Assembly (NCBI RefSeq): GCF_003670275.1
Contig: NZ_QXJF01000005.1
Location: 42,843 to 106,842 of the forward strand
Length of the DNA: 64,000 nt
DNA from: Helicobacter labetoulli
GTDB lineage: Bacteria > Campylobacterota > Campylobacteria > Campylobacterales > Helicobacteraceae
Direction of reading: 5' to 3'
In this document: positions 39,853-49,200 of the stretch, one piece after another
Position numbering within the stretch: the stretch's first letter is position 1
Layout: each line of letters begins with the position of its first letter
Notes under the pieces: generated by a model
The model's database searches: none
Seen by the model: the letters and a program-made list of their open reading frames with translations, nothing else
Told to the model about the DNA's origin: nothing
Translations under genes and position numbers: made by a program

Positions 39853-39871
39853 TGCAAAATAAAATTTTGCA
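39853..39871. promoter_or_regulatory. 19-bp palindromic operator candidate
   Basis: TGCAAAAT, three A, ATTTTGCA: a perfect 8+3+8 inverted repeat covering the probable transcription start of the gene at 39895. Position and symmetry suit binding of a dimeric repressor; the adjacent WYL regulator is the obvious candidate. A similar site is not visible before the regulator itself. Confidence 0.65.
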
Positions 39872-39894
39872 AAAATAAAATATAAGGAGCAAAA

Positions 39895-40854
39895 ATGGGT
39901 TGGCTTAAAAATACCGCGATAATAGGCGGAGGATTGGGGACATTGGGATACTTTCTGTATAGAAAGTTTAAAAATGAGAGTTATGAAACTGATAAAGAGC
40001 GATACGCACAAGCAAGGGTAGATTCTGCTGCTAGAATGGCGAGTGAAGCAAAGGAGCTAGAGCTAAAGACTGAGCGACTTGCAGAAGAGATTGAAAAGGA
40101 CTTTAGAAAACTCTGCGATGCGATGGAGAGCTTTGAGTTTGGGAAGCTGTATTTCAACACATTAAAGGAAGTGAAGCAGGAGTGTGAAAAGCAGGATAAA
40201 GATAGGGGCAGTCAAGAAGCTAAGGCAGAATCTCAACCTGCTGATTGTGCTATATTTGGGTGGGATGATTGGTATGATAATACGGGTGAAAATATAGAAA
40301 CAAATGCGATGAAAAAGCATTATATGAATGACAAGCTAGATTCAAAGGATTTGGAAAGGATCATAGAATACGGACAAGATATGTTTCAAAAAGTCATCAC
40401 GGCGAAGGTTTTTGCTAGAGATTTGGAAGTAAGGAATGAGAATCCAAGAGACAGGGCATTTGGGCTTGTTAGAATCTACAAAGAAGCGGTAGAAAAGCTT
40501 GATGTGAATGAGAAGTGGCGGTATAACGATCTTTTTAACCCCGGACTTATGCCGCCTATACAAGTATGCTTAATGTGGCATTTGCAGACGCTTATATACA
40601 CTAAGCCTATTAAAAATTTTTCTCTTGCTGTGGAAAAACTCGCCCATATGGCAATAAAAAAATATAGCCAAAGGCAGTTTTGCGATGCGACAATGAGAGG
40701 TTGCTGTGGCTTTGAGCATTCGCATTATTCGCCTTGGAGCAATCCTTATAGCTCAATGATAGATGATATTGGAAAGCTTTGTGCAAACGCAATGTTAAAG
40801 CAAAATGATTTAGAAAAGTGGATTGATGAGCTAGATGTTGATAAGCCCCTTTAG
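39895..40854 (+). CDS. membrane-anchored protein of unknown function in WYL island
   Basis: 319 residues, not recognised. Residues about 7-22 (TAIIGGGLGTLGYFLY) form a membrane anchor, followed by a charged coiled coil (about 25-75, ARMASEAKELELKTERLAEEIEKDF). The remaining soluble region contains GWDDWYDNTGEN, and a late Cys/His/Trp cluster MRGCCGFEHSHYSPW near 275 that could bind metal. AAGGAG precedes the ATG. It is preceded by a WYL regulator and a palindromic operator and followed by two coupled mini-genes, suggesting a regulated membrane-associated system. Confidence 0.8.
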   Translation: MGWLKNTAIIGGGLGTLGYFLYRKFKNESYETDKERYAQARVDSAARMASEAKELELKTERLAEEIEKDFRKLCDAMESFEFGKLYFNTLKEVKQECEKQDKDRGSQEAKAESQPADCAIFGWDDWYDNTGENIETNAMKKHYMNDKLDSKDLERIIEYGQDMFQKVITAKVFARDLEVRNENPRDRAFGLVRIYKEAVEKLDVNEKWRYNDLFNPGLMPPIQVCLMWHLQTLIYTKPIKNFSLAVEKLAHMAIKKYSQRQFCDATMRGCCGFEHSHYSPWSNPYSSMIDDIGKLCANAMLKQNDLEKWIDELDVDKPL

Positions 40855-40917
40855 GCGATGCTTGGAGTGGGGATGTGGGCTTGAAGGCTGAATCTAGAGT
40901 GAGATAAGGGAGATAAA

Positions 40918-41007
40918 ATGAGAGCAATACTATGGGCTATGGTGTTTCTGTCTGTTGTGTTGGGGTATTTTGAGTGGTGCTCTAATGCGTTATGGCAGGG
41001 GGTATGA
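40918..41007 (+). CDS. 29-residue single-span membrane peptide
   Basis: Short ORF beginning MRAILWAMVFLSVVLGYF with AAGGGAG 6 bases upstream. Almost the whole peptide is one hydrophobic helix; the tail EWCSNALWQGV is polar/aromatic. The stop TGA overlaps the ATG of the next mini-gene (ATGA), which supports translation of both. No family recognised; size and shape resemble small membrane-acting toxins or regulators, which is only inference. Confidence 0.6.
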   Translation: MRAILWAMVFLSVVLGYFEWCSNALWQGV

Positions 41008-41153
41008 ATGCCTATGTCTTTGAGTATGCCTCTGGGTATTTCTCAAGCCTATGGGTTCTTGCCTTAGTGCTTGTTGGCTTTGAGATTCTATCTTTGATAA
41101 GCTTGCTGCCTTGCCTTTTTGGCATTGTTTATCTTATGAATCTAATCTTGTAG
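41004..41153 (+). CDS. 49-residue two-span membrane protein
   Basis: Begins MNAYVFEYASGYFSSLW; hydrophobic spans about 14-30 and 32-48 (LVLVGFEILSLISLLP, CLFGIVYLMNLIL). ATGA overlap with the upstream 29-codon gene. Ends in TAG at 41151 only three bases before the convergent small gene's stop. Unknown family. Confidence 0.6.
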   Translation: MNAYVFEYASGYFSSLWVLALVLVGFEILSLISLLPCLFGIVYLMNLIL

Positions 41154-41155
41154 AT

Positions 41156-41317
41156 CTAATCTTTTTTCTTGGCTTCTTGCTGCTCTAATATTTCATCAAG
41201 TTTTGTATCAAGTAGTTTGTAACTTTTATCCAATATATTGCTTACTTTTTCATTGGTAATCAATTCTTTGCCTGTGTGTATCCCTGCGACAATGTAGAAG
41301 AAGTTCTTGCTTGGCAT
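41156..41317 (-). CDS. 53-residue charged small protein
   Basis: ATG at 41317 on the minus strand, 7 bases after the stop of the 62-codon membrane gene. N-terminal PSKNFFYIVAGIHTGKE, then a Lys/Glu-rich helix YKLLDTKLDEILEQQEAKKK. No membrane span. The ribosome site is poor (T-run before the ATG), so it depends on coupling to the gene upstream. Unknown. Confidence 0.45.
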   Translation of the reverse strand: MPSKNFFYIVAGIHTGKELITNEKVSNILDKSYKLLDTKLDEILEQQEAKKKD

Positions 41318-41324
41318 AAAAAAA

Positions 41325-41513
41325 CTACACAGAAGTTAATAAAATCGCAAGAGGCAGGCAGATAAAAGGCATAAGCCAGCTACCTTCTCCATTACTTGCA
41401 TTTCCAAATCCACCAATTGTGAGTATCCCAAACACAATAGCCCCCCAACCAGCCACAGACTTGATAAGATCTGAAATATCAGCCAAATAGATTAAAAACA
41501 ATGTCCAAAACAT
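41325..41513 (-). CDS. 62-residue membrane protein
   Basis: ATG at 41513 with AAGGGG 5 bases upstream. Two hydrophobic spans: about 2-38 is mostly hydrophobic with WGAIVFGILTIGGFG, then a Gly/Asn/Ser turn NASNGEGS and FICLPLAILLTSV. Faces the two plus-strand mini-genes and lies next to the tRNA-Asn. Unknown family. Confidence 0.6.
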   Translation of the reverse strand: MFWTLFLIYLADISDLIKSVAGWGAIVFGILTIGGFGNASNGEGSWLMPFICLPLAILLTSV

Positions 41514-41579
41514 CTTACCCCTTAACTGTGTTTGTTTCCTGTGTGATTTTATGTAAGATTTACTATTTATAGAAATGAA

Positions 41580-41654
41580 TGGCTCCGGATGCAGGATTCG
41601 AACCTGCGACCAAGTGGTTAACAGCCACCTACTCTACCGCTGAGCTAATCCGGA
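41580..41654 (-). tRNA. tRNA-Asn (anticodon GTT)
   Basis: Minus strand: acceptor TCCGGAT pairs with ATCCGGA, discriminator G and encoded CCA end at 41580. D arm GCTCAGCGGTAGAGT, anticodon loop CTGTTAA (GTT) closed by GTGG/CCAC, T arm GCAGGTTCGAATCCTGC. It borders the WYL island, a common site for accessory DNA, though no att-like duplication is visible. Confidence 0.96.
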
Positions 41655-41762
41655 ATAAACAAAGAGCGAGATTATATATAAAATTGTTCCTATTGTCAAG
41701 AGTTTTGCTGCTTTTTACTCAAACACAAATGCCTATATTTGCCTGATATTGCTACTTTTTGC

Positions 41763-41768
41763 TATACT
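41763..41768 (+). promoter_or_regulatory. candidate -10 box for the acetyltransferase gene
   Basis: TTTTTGCTATACT, extended -10, 46 bases before the ATG at 41814. Confidence 0.5.
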
Positions 41769-41813
41769 CCACAGGGCAAGATTTTTTAAAGATTCTAGAA
41801 AAAAGGGCAAAAG

Positions 41814-43067
41814 ATGAAAAAAACGCAAATACGAGAGCGTCTTATTATGCAACAGCTTGATATTAGCCATATTGAGCAATTTAATGAGCTTTTGCGTTAT
41901 GCCTTTCAAGTAACTGATAGTGATTTGCTAGAGTTTGGTTGGAATAATGAAGAGATTAAACGCTCCAAATACCCCATTTTACAAAATGCAAGCGTGCTAG
42001 GCTGGTTTGATAGGCAAAAGCTCATCTCTCAAATTGCGTTATATCCTATGCAGATGAATATTTATAATAGAATCTACGCTATGGGCGGCATTACAGGTGT
42101 GGCGACTTACCCAGAATATTCTGGCATTGGGCTTATGGCGGATTTAATGCGTGAGATTCTAAAAATGATGCGAGAAAAGGGGCAGAGCATTTCTTGTCTT
42201 TATCCATATTCTATTCCTTATTATCGTTCGCGTGGGTGGGAGATAGTGAGTGATAAGATGAGCTTTGTCATTAAGGATAATCAATTTCCAAAGCCCCCTC
42301 AAGTTGGCGGTATGATGCAAAGGGTTACAGAGAATCACCCTGATTTAAAAGCCCTGCATAATGAGTTTGCAGCAAAGACGCACGGTTGTTTGGTGCGTGA
42401 TACTCTAGCGTGGAATGAGTATTGGCGTTGGGATGTGGAGGATACGATTGTAGCCATTTATTATGATGAGAGTGATAAGCCAACGGGCTATATTGTGTAT
42501 CTCTTAGAAAATGATATTTTTAAAATTAAAGAGATGATTTATTTGAATGAAGAGGCACAATATGGGCTGTGGGGCTACATCAACGCTCATCAGTCAATGT
42601 TTGATAGCATTGAGGGAGCAAACTTTAGCAATCATAATCTTGCATTTCTGCTTGAAGATGGGCATATTAAAGAAAGCATTCAGCCTTATATTATGGCACG
42701 GATTGTTGATGTGGAGCAGTTTTTGACACAATATCCTTTTGAGTTTGTTAAGTCAAATATGTGCTTAAGATTTAGTGTGAGCGATCCACTTTTGGAATGG
42801 AATAATAGGGATTTTATTTTACATTTTAAAGATGGAGAGTTGGCTTTGGAGATTGTGGCGAGTGAGATTGTGGCAAGTGGAGAGAAGCAGAATCTAGGGG
42901 AATATCACATTAAGCTTGATATACAAACGCTTGTTACAATGCTTTTAGGTTATAAGCGTCCGCTGTATTTACGCAGTATCAATCGCCTTCAAGCAAATGA
43001 TGAGAGTATTGATAAGCTAGAAGAGATTCTGCCAGAGGGCAAGGCGTATTTTAGTGATTATTTTTGA
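41814..43067 (+). CDS. Eis-like GNAT N-acetyltransferase
   Basis: 417 residues. The GNAT core is visible at about 55-120: VLGWFDRQKLISQIALYP, then GGITGVATYPEYSGIGLMADLM, the acetyl-CoA phosphate loop of Eis-family enzymes. A second GNAT-like half and a C-terminal SCP2-like region (about 300-417) follow the three-domain Eis layout. Some Eis enzymes acetylate aminoglycosides or protein lysines; the substrate here is unknown. AAAGGG precedes the ATG; the alternative ATG at residue 12 is possible. Converges with cheB across an inverted-repeat hairpin. Confidence 0.83.
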   Translation: MKKTQIRERLIMQQLDISHIEQFNELLRYAFQVTDSDLLEFGWNNEEIKRSKYPILQNASVLGWFDRQKLISQIALYPMQMNIYNRIYAMGGITGVATYPEYSGIGLMADLMREILKMMREKGQSISCLYPYSIPYYRSRGWEIVSDKMSFVIKDNQFPKPPQVGGMMQRVTENHPDLKALHNEFAAKTHGCLVRDTLAWNEYWRWDVEDTIVAIYYDESDKPTGYIVYLLENDIFKIKEMIYLNEEAQYGLWGYINAHQSMFDSIEGANFSNHNLAFLLEDGHIKESIQPYIMARIVDVEQFLTQYPFEFVKSNMCLRFSVSDPLLEWNNRDFILHFKDGELALEIVASEIVASGEKQNLGEYHIKLDIQTLVTMLLGYKRPLYLRSINRLQANDESIDKLEEILPEGKAYFSDYF

Positions 43068-43140
43068 TTTAGTTTGTGGTGTGAGATATAAAAACAGAAC
43101 AGAGTGCTAGAATCTAAGAGAGTTGAAAATCTAAGTAAAT

Positions 43141-43165
43141 GCTAGAATCTCACTTAGATTCTAGC
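43141..43165. terminator. hairpin from inverted AGAATCT/AGATTCT pair
   Basis: GCTAGAATCT, CACTT, AGATTCTAGC: a perfect 10-bp stem with 5-base loop between convergent genes, 74 bases after the acetyltransferase stop and 6 before the cheB stop. T-rich sequence follows on both strands weakly. It is built from two inverted copies of the over-represented heptamer, as uptake-sequence terminators are in Neisseria and Haemophilus. Confidence 0.6.
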
Positions 43166-43170
43166 CTATT

Positions 43171-43863
43171 CTATTCATCAGGAAAAATGGCGGGGTCATT
43201 GCTATCTTTGGCTAGGGCTTTGATTGGCTTTTTTGCATAGTCTATGATTCTGTGAATTATCATATCAAGGCTTAGAATCTCGCTCACAGCACCCATTTCA
43301 ATAGCTTTTTTAGGCATACCAAACACCACGCAATCCTCTTCATTTTCCGCCAAAGTATGCGCTCCATTATCGTGCATTTCTTTTAGCCCTATACAGCCAT
43401 CATCGCCCATTCCTGTGAGAATCACCCCAAGGGCAGAGCGTCCAGCAGCATTATTGGCACTGCGGAATAAAATATCAACACTTGGTTTGTGCCTTGAAAT
43501 GCGTCTCTCTTCATTTAAGGAATTAGCATAATATGAACCCATAGCAAAGTCAATAATCATATGTTTATCACCCCCTGCGACATAGACATGATTGTCTTTA
43601 AGAGGAGTTTTGTCTGTAACCTCACAGATCGTTAGTTCAGAGAGTGTATTTAAGCGTTTAATAAAAGATGAGCCAAAAGTCGGTGGGATATGCTGCACAA
43701 CGGCAATGGGTGGTAGCTGTGCAGGTAGGCGTGAAAATATATAAGAGAGTGCATCAACGCCACCTGTGCTTGCACCAATGACAATGAGTTTGCTTCGCGT
43801 GATTTTACAGGGATTGCTTTTAAGAATAGTGTCTGGGTGATGTTTTGTTGTTTCCATTAACAT
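43171..43863 (-). CDS. cheB: chemotaxis protein-glutamate methylesterase without receiver domain
   Basis: Demethylates/deamidates chemoreceptors; 230 residues. It contains only the catalytic domain: Ser in GASTGG near 31, His in QHIPP near 58, Asp in TGMGDDG near 153. The CheY-like receiver domain that normally controls CheB is absent, as in Campylobacter jejuni. Follows cheR by 2 bases. H. pylori lacks both genes, so receptor methylation is a feature separating this strain from it. Confidence 0.93.
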   Translation of the reverse strand: MLMETTKHHPDTILKSNPCKITRSKLIVIGASTGGVDALSYIFSRLPAQLPPIAVVQHIPPTFGSSFIKRLNTLSELTICEVTDKTPLKDNHVYVAGGDKHMIIDFAMGSYYANSLNEERRISRHKPSVDILFRSANNAAGRSALGVILTGMGDDGCIGLKEMHDNGAHTLAENEEDCVVFGMPKKAIEMGAVSEILSLDMIIHRIIDYAKKPIKALAKDSNDPAIFPDE

Positions 43864-43865
43864 AA

Positions 43866-44702
43866 CTACGCCTTTATCTTAACAAAAGTTTTGTTACCGA
43901 GCTTTTCAAATTTTTCAGTCAAATGATAGAGGCTTTCACTATGCCCCAAATAAAAAGTGCCATCAATTTTTAATGTGTCAATGAGACGAGAGAGAATATC
44001 CTGTTGATCTTCTTGTTTAAAATAAATAAGCACATTGCGACAAAAGAGCATATCAAACTCTTCACGCATAAACGGATAGCGTTTATCAAAGAGATTCATT
44101 TGTTTGAAAGTTATCATTGATTTGAGTTTGTTTTTAGCTTTGAGCAGTCGCACATTTGGGTTTTTACCATCATCAAGTGGGGTGAAGTATTCCTCCATTT
44201 CAAACCAATTTGGGAATTTCTCTATCTTAAAATCAATCGTATAAACCCCTTCTTTTGCTTCTTGTAACACATCAGTATCAATATCTGTGGCGATGATACT
44301 TACAGGCGTGCTTGCACCATAGAGCTTTTTAGCATACAGCACACTCATTGCAATAGAGTAAGGCTCTTGCCCCGTAGAACTCGCACAGCAGTAAATTTTA
44401 ATAGGCTTATTGCGTTTGAAAAGTAAGGGCAGCGCACGATCAATCATATCTTGGAAGTGAAAGTCTTCACGAAAAAAATCTGTTTTGTTTGTTGTAAAGC
44501 TATTGATAAATTGTTGTTGAATCTTAGGGTTATGCTCAATACTTGCAAGCAGCGTGTTTATGTTATCAATATGTGTATCACGCATAAGGCGGTAGATTCT
44601 GTTTTTTATCATTGTGAGCTTTGAATCACTTAAAAAAATACCACAATACTTGTAAAGACGCTCTTGAATGAGCGTAATTTGCTTATTGTCTAGCATTACC
44701 AC
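43866..44702 (-). CDS. cheR: chemotaxis protein methyltransferase
   Basis: SAM-dependent methylation of receptor glutamates, 278 residues. N-terminal helical domain with TNKTDFFRE near 72 (receptor/SAM contact), SAM pocket CCASSTGQEPYSIAM near 107, FCRNVLIYF near 223 and FYLGHSESL near 258. A GTG at 44702 has AGGGG 8 bases upstream; the ATG two codons later is the alternative. Downstream of htrA by 15 bases and upstream of cheB, on one transcript. Confidence 0.93.
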   Translation of the reverse strand: MVMLDNKQITLIQERLYKYCGIFLSDSKLTMIKNRIYRLMRDTHIDNINTLLASIEHNPKIQQQFINSFTTNKTDFFREDFHFQDMIDRALPLLFKRNKPIKIYCCASSTGQEPYSIAMSVLYAKKLYGASTPVSIIATDIDTDVLQEAKEGVYTIDFKIEKFPNWFEMEEYFTPLDDGKNPNVRLLKAKNKLKSMITFKQMNLFDKRYPFMREEFDMLFCRNVLIYFKQEDQQDILSRLIDTLKIDGTFYLGHSESLYHLTEKFEKLGNKTFVKIKA

Positions 44703-44717
44703 TTTTTAGCCCCTCCT

Positions 44718-46160
44718 CTATTTGATAAGTATGGTCTTAGTCCCACTTGAGCTATACACAAGCACTCTTTTGTTTTTGCCTTTAAATCTTGCAAAGGCAT
44801 TGCTTAAATCCGCTGGAGTTTTTATCGCAATGCTTTCAACTTGAGCAATAATATCGCCCACTTCAAATCCCGCTTGAGCTGCTTTTGATTTTGCATTTAC
44901 AGCGGTTACTACCACGCCATTAATCTCACTTGGGATTCTGTATCGTTGGCGAATATTGGCATTTAAGCCTTCAACGCTCAAGCCCTCTATATTAGCACCA
45001 AAATCTTGATTGCTTGGCGATGTGCTTGATTGTGTCTCTTTAGAATCTGGTAATTCTCCTAATGTGATTTGTGCTACACGCTCTTGCTTATCACGGATAA
45101 ATTTCACCACCACTTTTTCATTTGGCGAAAGCATACCGATGAGATTTTTTAGTTCCGCTGCGTTTGATACTCTCTTGCCGTTAATATGTGTGATAAGATC
45201 CCACACCATAAGCCCCGCTTTTGCCGCTGGAGATTGTGGCTCAAGGCTAATAACAACTGCCCCGCTATTATCCCCATAGCTTTCTTTCAAATCTTCATTA
45301 ATATCTTGAATCCCAACACCCAAAAATCCGCGTTTAATGCTACCTTTTTCAATAAGTTCTTTGGCGATTTTTTTTACCATATCTGAGGGAATGGCAAAGC
45401 CTACGCCGTGATTCCCACCTGTGCGAGATAAAATGGCGGTGTTAATGCCAATGAGTGCTCCGCGTGAATCTACCAACGCCCCGCCAGAATTGCCCGGATT
45501 GATTGATGCATCAGTTTGTATGAAGTTTTCATAATCATTAATGCCTATGCCGCTTTTATTGAGTGCGGAAACAATGCCTTGAGTGATTGTCTCACCCACG
45601 CCAAAAGGATTCCCAATGGCAAAGACAACATCGCCAATAAGCACATTTGAGCTTTGAGCAAAGCTAATGGGGAGGAGATTATTTTTCTCTATTTTAATTA
45701 CTGCTAAATCGCTTCTAGAATCTGTGCCAACAACCTTTGCGACATATTCCTTTGAGCTATCAGAGAGTGAGACAAGCACCTTAGAGGCATCTTCAATCAC
45801 GTGATTATTTGTAATAATGTAGCCATCACTTGAGATGATAACGCCACTGCCAAGGCTTCGCTCCACGCGTTCTTTTGGAATCTGCCCATAAATATCACCA
45901 AAAAATTGCTGAAAAAATGGATCATTAAACATAGGGTGATTAGCAAATTGATTGCTTACATTTTTTTGTGTAGAGATATTAACGACAGATTTTTTTGCCT
46001 GTTCAATGGAGGAATTAAAAGAATATACGCTATCATCATTTTCTTGTGGATTAATGCGTTTTTGAATCTTGGGTGCTTCTTTAAAATCTATGGCAAACGC
46101 ACCGCTTAAAGTCAAAATAAAAAAAATGACACCACTAAAAACATATTGTGTATATTTCAT
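44718..46160 (-). CDS. htrA: periplasmic serine protease/chaperone HtrA (DegP family)
   Basis: 480 residues with signal peptide MKYTQYVFSGVIFFILTLSGAFA. The trypsin-like triad is complete: His in NNHVIEDA near 119, Asp in SRSDLAVIKI near 150, Ser in GNSGGAL near 225. Two PDZ domains follow (about 280-370 and 390-475). In H. pylori and C. jejuni HtrA is secreted and cuts E-cadherin; the same is plausible here. Start ATG follows AAGGAG. The presence of cheR/cheB downstream is a chance neighbour rather than a functional link as far as I know. Confidence 0.95.
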   Translation of the reverse strand: MKYTQYVFSGVIFFILTLSGAFAIDFKEAPKIQKRINPQENDDSVYSFNSSIEQAKKSVVNISTQKNVSNQFANHPMFNDPFFQQFFGDIYGQIPKERVERSLGSGVIISSDGYIITNNHVIEDASKVLVSLSDSSKEYVAKVVGTDSRSDLAVIKIEKNNLLPISFAQSSNVLIGDVVFAIGNPFGVGETITQGIVSALNKSGIGINDYENFIQTDASINPGNSGGALVDSRGALIGINTAILSRTGGNHGVGFAIPSDMVKKIAKELIEKGSIKRGFLGVGIQDINEDLKESYGDNSGAVVISLEPQSPAAKAGLMVWDLITHINGKRVSNAAELKNLIGMLSPNEKVVVKFIRDKQERVAQITLGELPDSKETQSSTSPSNQDFGANIEGLSVEGLNANIRQRYRIPSEINGVVVTAVNAKSKAAQAGFEVGDIIAQVESIAIKTPADLSNAFARFKGKNKRVLVYSSSGTKTILIK

Positions 46161-46237
46161 AGAATGCTCCTTAAAAATAGTGTTTGTTTTAAGCAGGAGA
46201 TTCTATTAGCTTAAATTAAATGCTAGGCAAAGCGAGT

Positions 46238-49200
46238 TTAGCTCCCTAAAATTTCCCTTACCCCCTTCACATTGGGTGCGGATAAAAAGCCATCTCTCTC
46301 TAATTGCTCAACAAGATTTGCTGCCTTGTTGTAGCCTATGTTTAAACGCCTTTGCAGGTAACTTGCTGAAGTTTTTTTATCTTGAAGAATGATTTTTTTT
46401 GCCTCTGTGATAAGGTCATTATTTTCTCCACTCTCACTTAGATTCTCACTGGCAAGATTATCTTTTTCATCAAGCATAAAGTTTTTATCATACGCCACTT
46501 CTTGCTGGGATTTGATAAACTCTGCTACTTTTTCAATCTCTTCTTCTGTATTCCACGGAGCGTGAAGTCGCGTAACGCCTCCAACGCCCGGCGGTGTGAA
46601 AAGCATATCGCCTTTGCCAAGCAAAGATTCAGCACCAAAAGTATCAAGGATAACTTTAGAATCTATTTTACTTCCTACTTTGTAGCTAATGCGTGAGGGG
46701 AGATTTGTCTTAATCAGTCCTGTAACGACATCAACACTTGGACGCTGCGTAGCTACGATAATGTGAATCCCAGAGGCACGCCCCATTTGAGCAATTCTAG
46801 CTAGGGCAAACTCCACTTCCTTGCCTCCTGTCATCATTAAGTCCGCTAACTCATCAATAATAATCACAAGATATGGGAATTTCTCCATTCCCTCAACTTG
46901 AGCCTTGCGATTGTAGCTATCAATGTCTTTTGTGCGTAGCTCACTCATTAAATCATATCGCCTATCCATTTCCGCTACTGCACTATTTAGCCCAACAATA
47001 GCCTTTTTAGGCTGCGTGATAATAGGTGTGATAAGATGAGGAATATTTGCATAGATACTAAACTCAACTTTTTTTGGATCAATCATTAAAAGCTTTAAAT
47101 TATCCGGTGAGTTTTTGTAAAGGAGTGAGAGAATCATCGCATTTAGCCCCACACTTTTCCCACTACCTGTTGTCCCTGCGATAAGCAAATGTGGCAATCG
47201 CTTTAAATCTGTGATAAAAGGATTGCCTACAATGTCTTTACCAAGGGCTAGGGTAAGTGGTGAAGTGGAAGTTTTAAACAAATCAGATTCTAGCACTTCA
47301 CGCAGATAAATCGTTTGTGTGCTGTTGTTTGGTATTTCAATCCCCACAACATCTTTACCCGGAATAGGGGCTTGAATACGGATAGATCTCGCACGCAATG
47401 CCATTGCCAAATCATCTTCTAAGGTGAGAATCTTACTCACTTTAATGCCCGGTGCAGGGCGAAACTCAAAGGTTGTAACAATGGGACCTGAATATGTCCT
47501 TGCAATATCGCCTTCAACACGGAATGTCCTAAGCTTAGCTAATAAATCTTCAATCTTGCGGTCAATCTCACTTTCATCAATTTCGGTTTTTTCACTTAGA
47601 GGTTGGTTGAGCAGACTTGTTGTGGGGAGCTTAAAATGCAAAGGCTTAGCTACATTGCCATAATCAAGATTGCTAAGCAAGGCTTTGTTTTCATCAAGCT
47701 CGGTTACGCGTTGATAGAGAGGCTTTGAATCTTTGGGCGTAGAAAATGAAGTATTGGGCGTATTTTGTGGGCTGTGCTGTGCTTGAGATGTGTGGGATTG
47801 AGCTGGGGTTTTGGGAGATTCTGGGATAATCTCTTGCACGATAGAATCTGCCCAATTTGCATTGTTTGTAGTGTTGTAATTTGGCGTGATTTCTTGAATC
47901 TCAAGATCTAGCATTTTTGGCGTTTGTGGAGACTGCAAAAATTCTTGTGGATTTGGTGCAATATTTTGTGGAGCGGGGCTTGTGGGTGCTAGATGTGCTA
48001 AATCCGTGTAGGGCGAGGGTTGAGGAATGTTTGATAAAAGTGAAGGCTGTTGAGATTCTAGCTGGGTTTTGTCGCTATCTAATTGAACAGATTCTTGCAA
48101 AGGTTGAGAGGTTTGGATTTGCTTATCTTGCAGAATTTGGCGAGATTGCATCAGGCTTTCTTGCATAGATTCTTGTATGTTTAGATTCTGTGTGTTTTGT
48201 GTATGTGTGGAATTTGCCTGAATCTCTTGTTGTAAGGTAGGATTTGCTAGGGCTGTCTCTTGATTTTTTACTTCCTTTGGCTGCAAAAAGACATTGGGAT
48301 TAAGCGGACGCGATGGAGGCGTGGGTATTTCTTTTGGGGCATTTTCATTAGGCTTAGATTCTAAATCTTGTTTTGCTTGTGGCGTTGTAGAATCTGCCAA
48401 AAGTGGCTGAATGTCAGTGCTAGGCTGCGAGATACTTGGCTGTGAAAGATTCTGTTGTGCGACAAGCTGGATAGAATCTTGCCTTGGCTTAATGGCTGGG
48501 TCGCTTAGTGCTGTGTGTTGGACATTTTTTGAAAATGTATTGCGATATTTTTCGGCTTGGATTCTTAAAAACTCTTCAAGCTTTAAGTCATCTTGCGATC
48601 TTGGCACAACCTCTAAATGCGGTGGTTGTGTTTGTTTGGCTGATTGATGTGGGGATTTTTGGGCTGGATTTAGTGGGGGGTGTGCAAAAGTCATTTGGGG
48701 CGTATGGGCTTGGTGGGTGGCATTAGAATCTGTGCCTTGTAGATTCTGTGGTTGAGATAGTATTTGTTGGTTTGGGAAGTGCTGTGGAGTTTGAGGTTGT
48801 AAATCTTGTGGCGTATGTGAATCTTGAGCTGTATGAGTGGAGCTTTGTGGTTGGGGCATTTCATCGAAGGCTTTATCTATAAAAACATCTTTAAAATCAT
48901 AATGAGCTTGTGTCGTCATCTCCTGCTTGGCATTTTGTAAATCAAGAATATCTTGTGTCTTTTTGGCAAAGAGATTCTGAATCTTAGGCTTTATGGCGGT
49001 GCTAAAACGCTTGATAAAAGCTTTTGTGCGTGTATAAATGATAGATAAAACTAATTTTATAAAATCATAAGCGACAAAAAGTTTATGTTTAAGCTGTTTT
49101 AAGAGCAGGTCAATGTTGCGTTGTGTGGAGATAAGCCACGAAAAAAGGAATAAAAAAATATCAAGCACCCAAAGTCCAAAATAACCAATATAATCTTTGA

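Noticed and set aside
41580..41654. tRNA-Asn as integration site with direct repeat
   Set aside because: No partial copy of the tRNA 3' end is seen at the far side of the island and no integrase is present.
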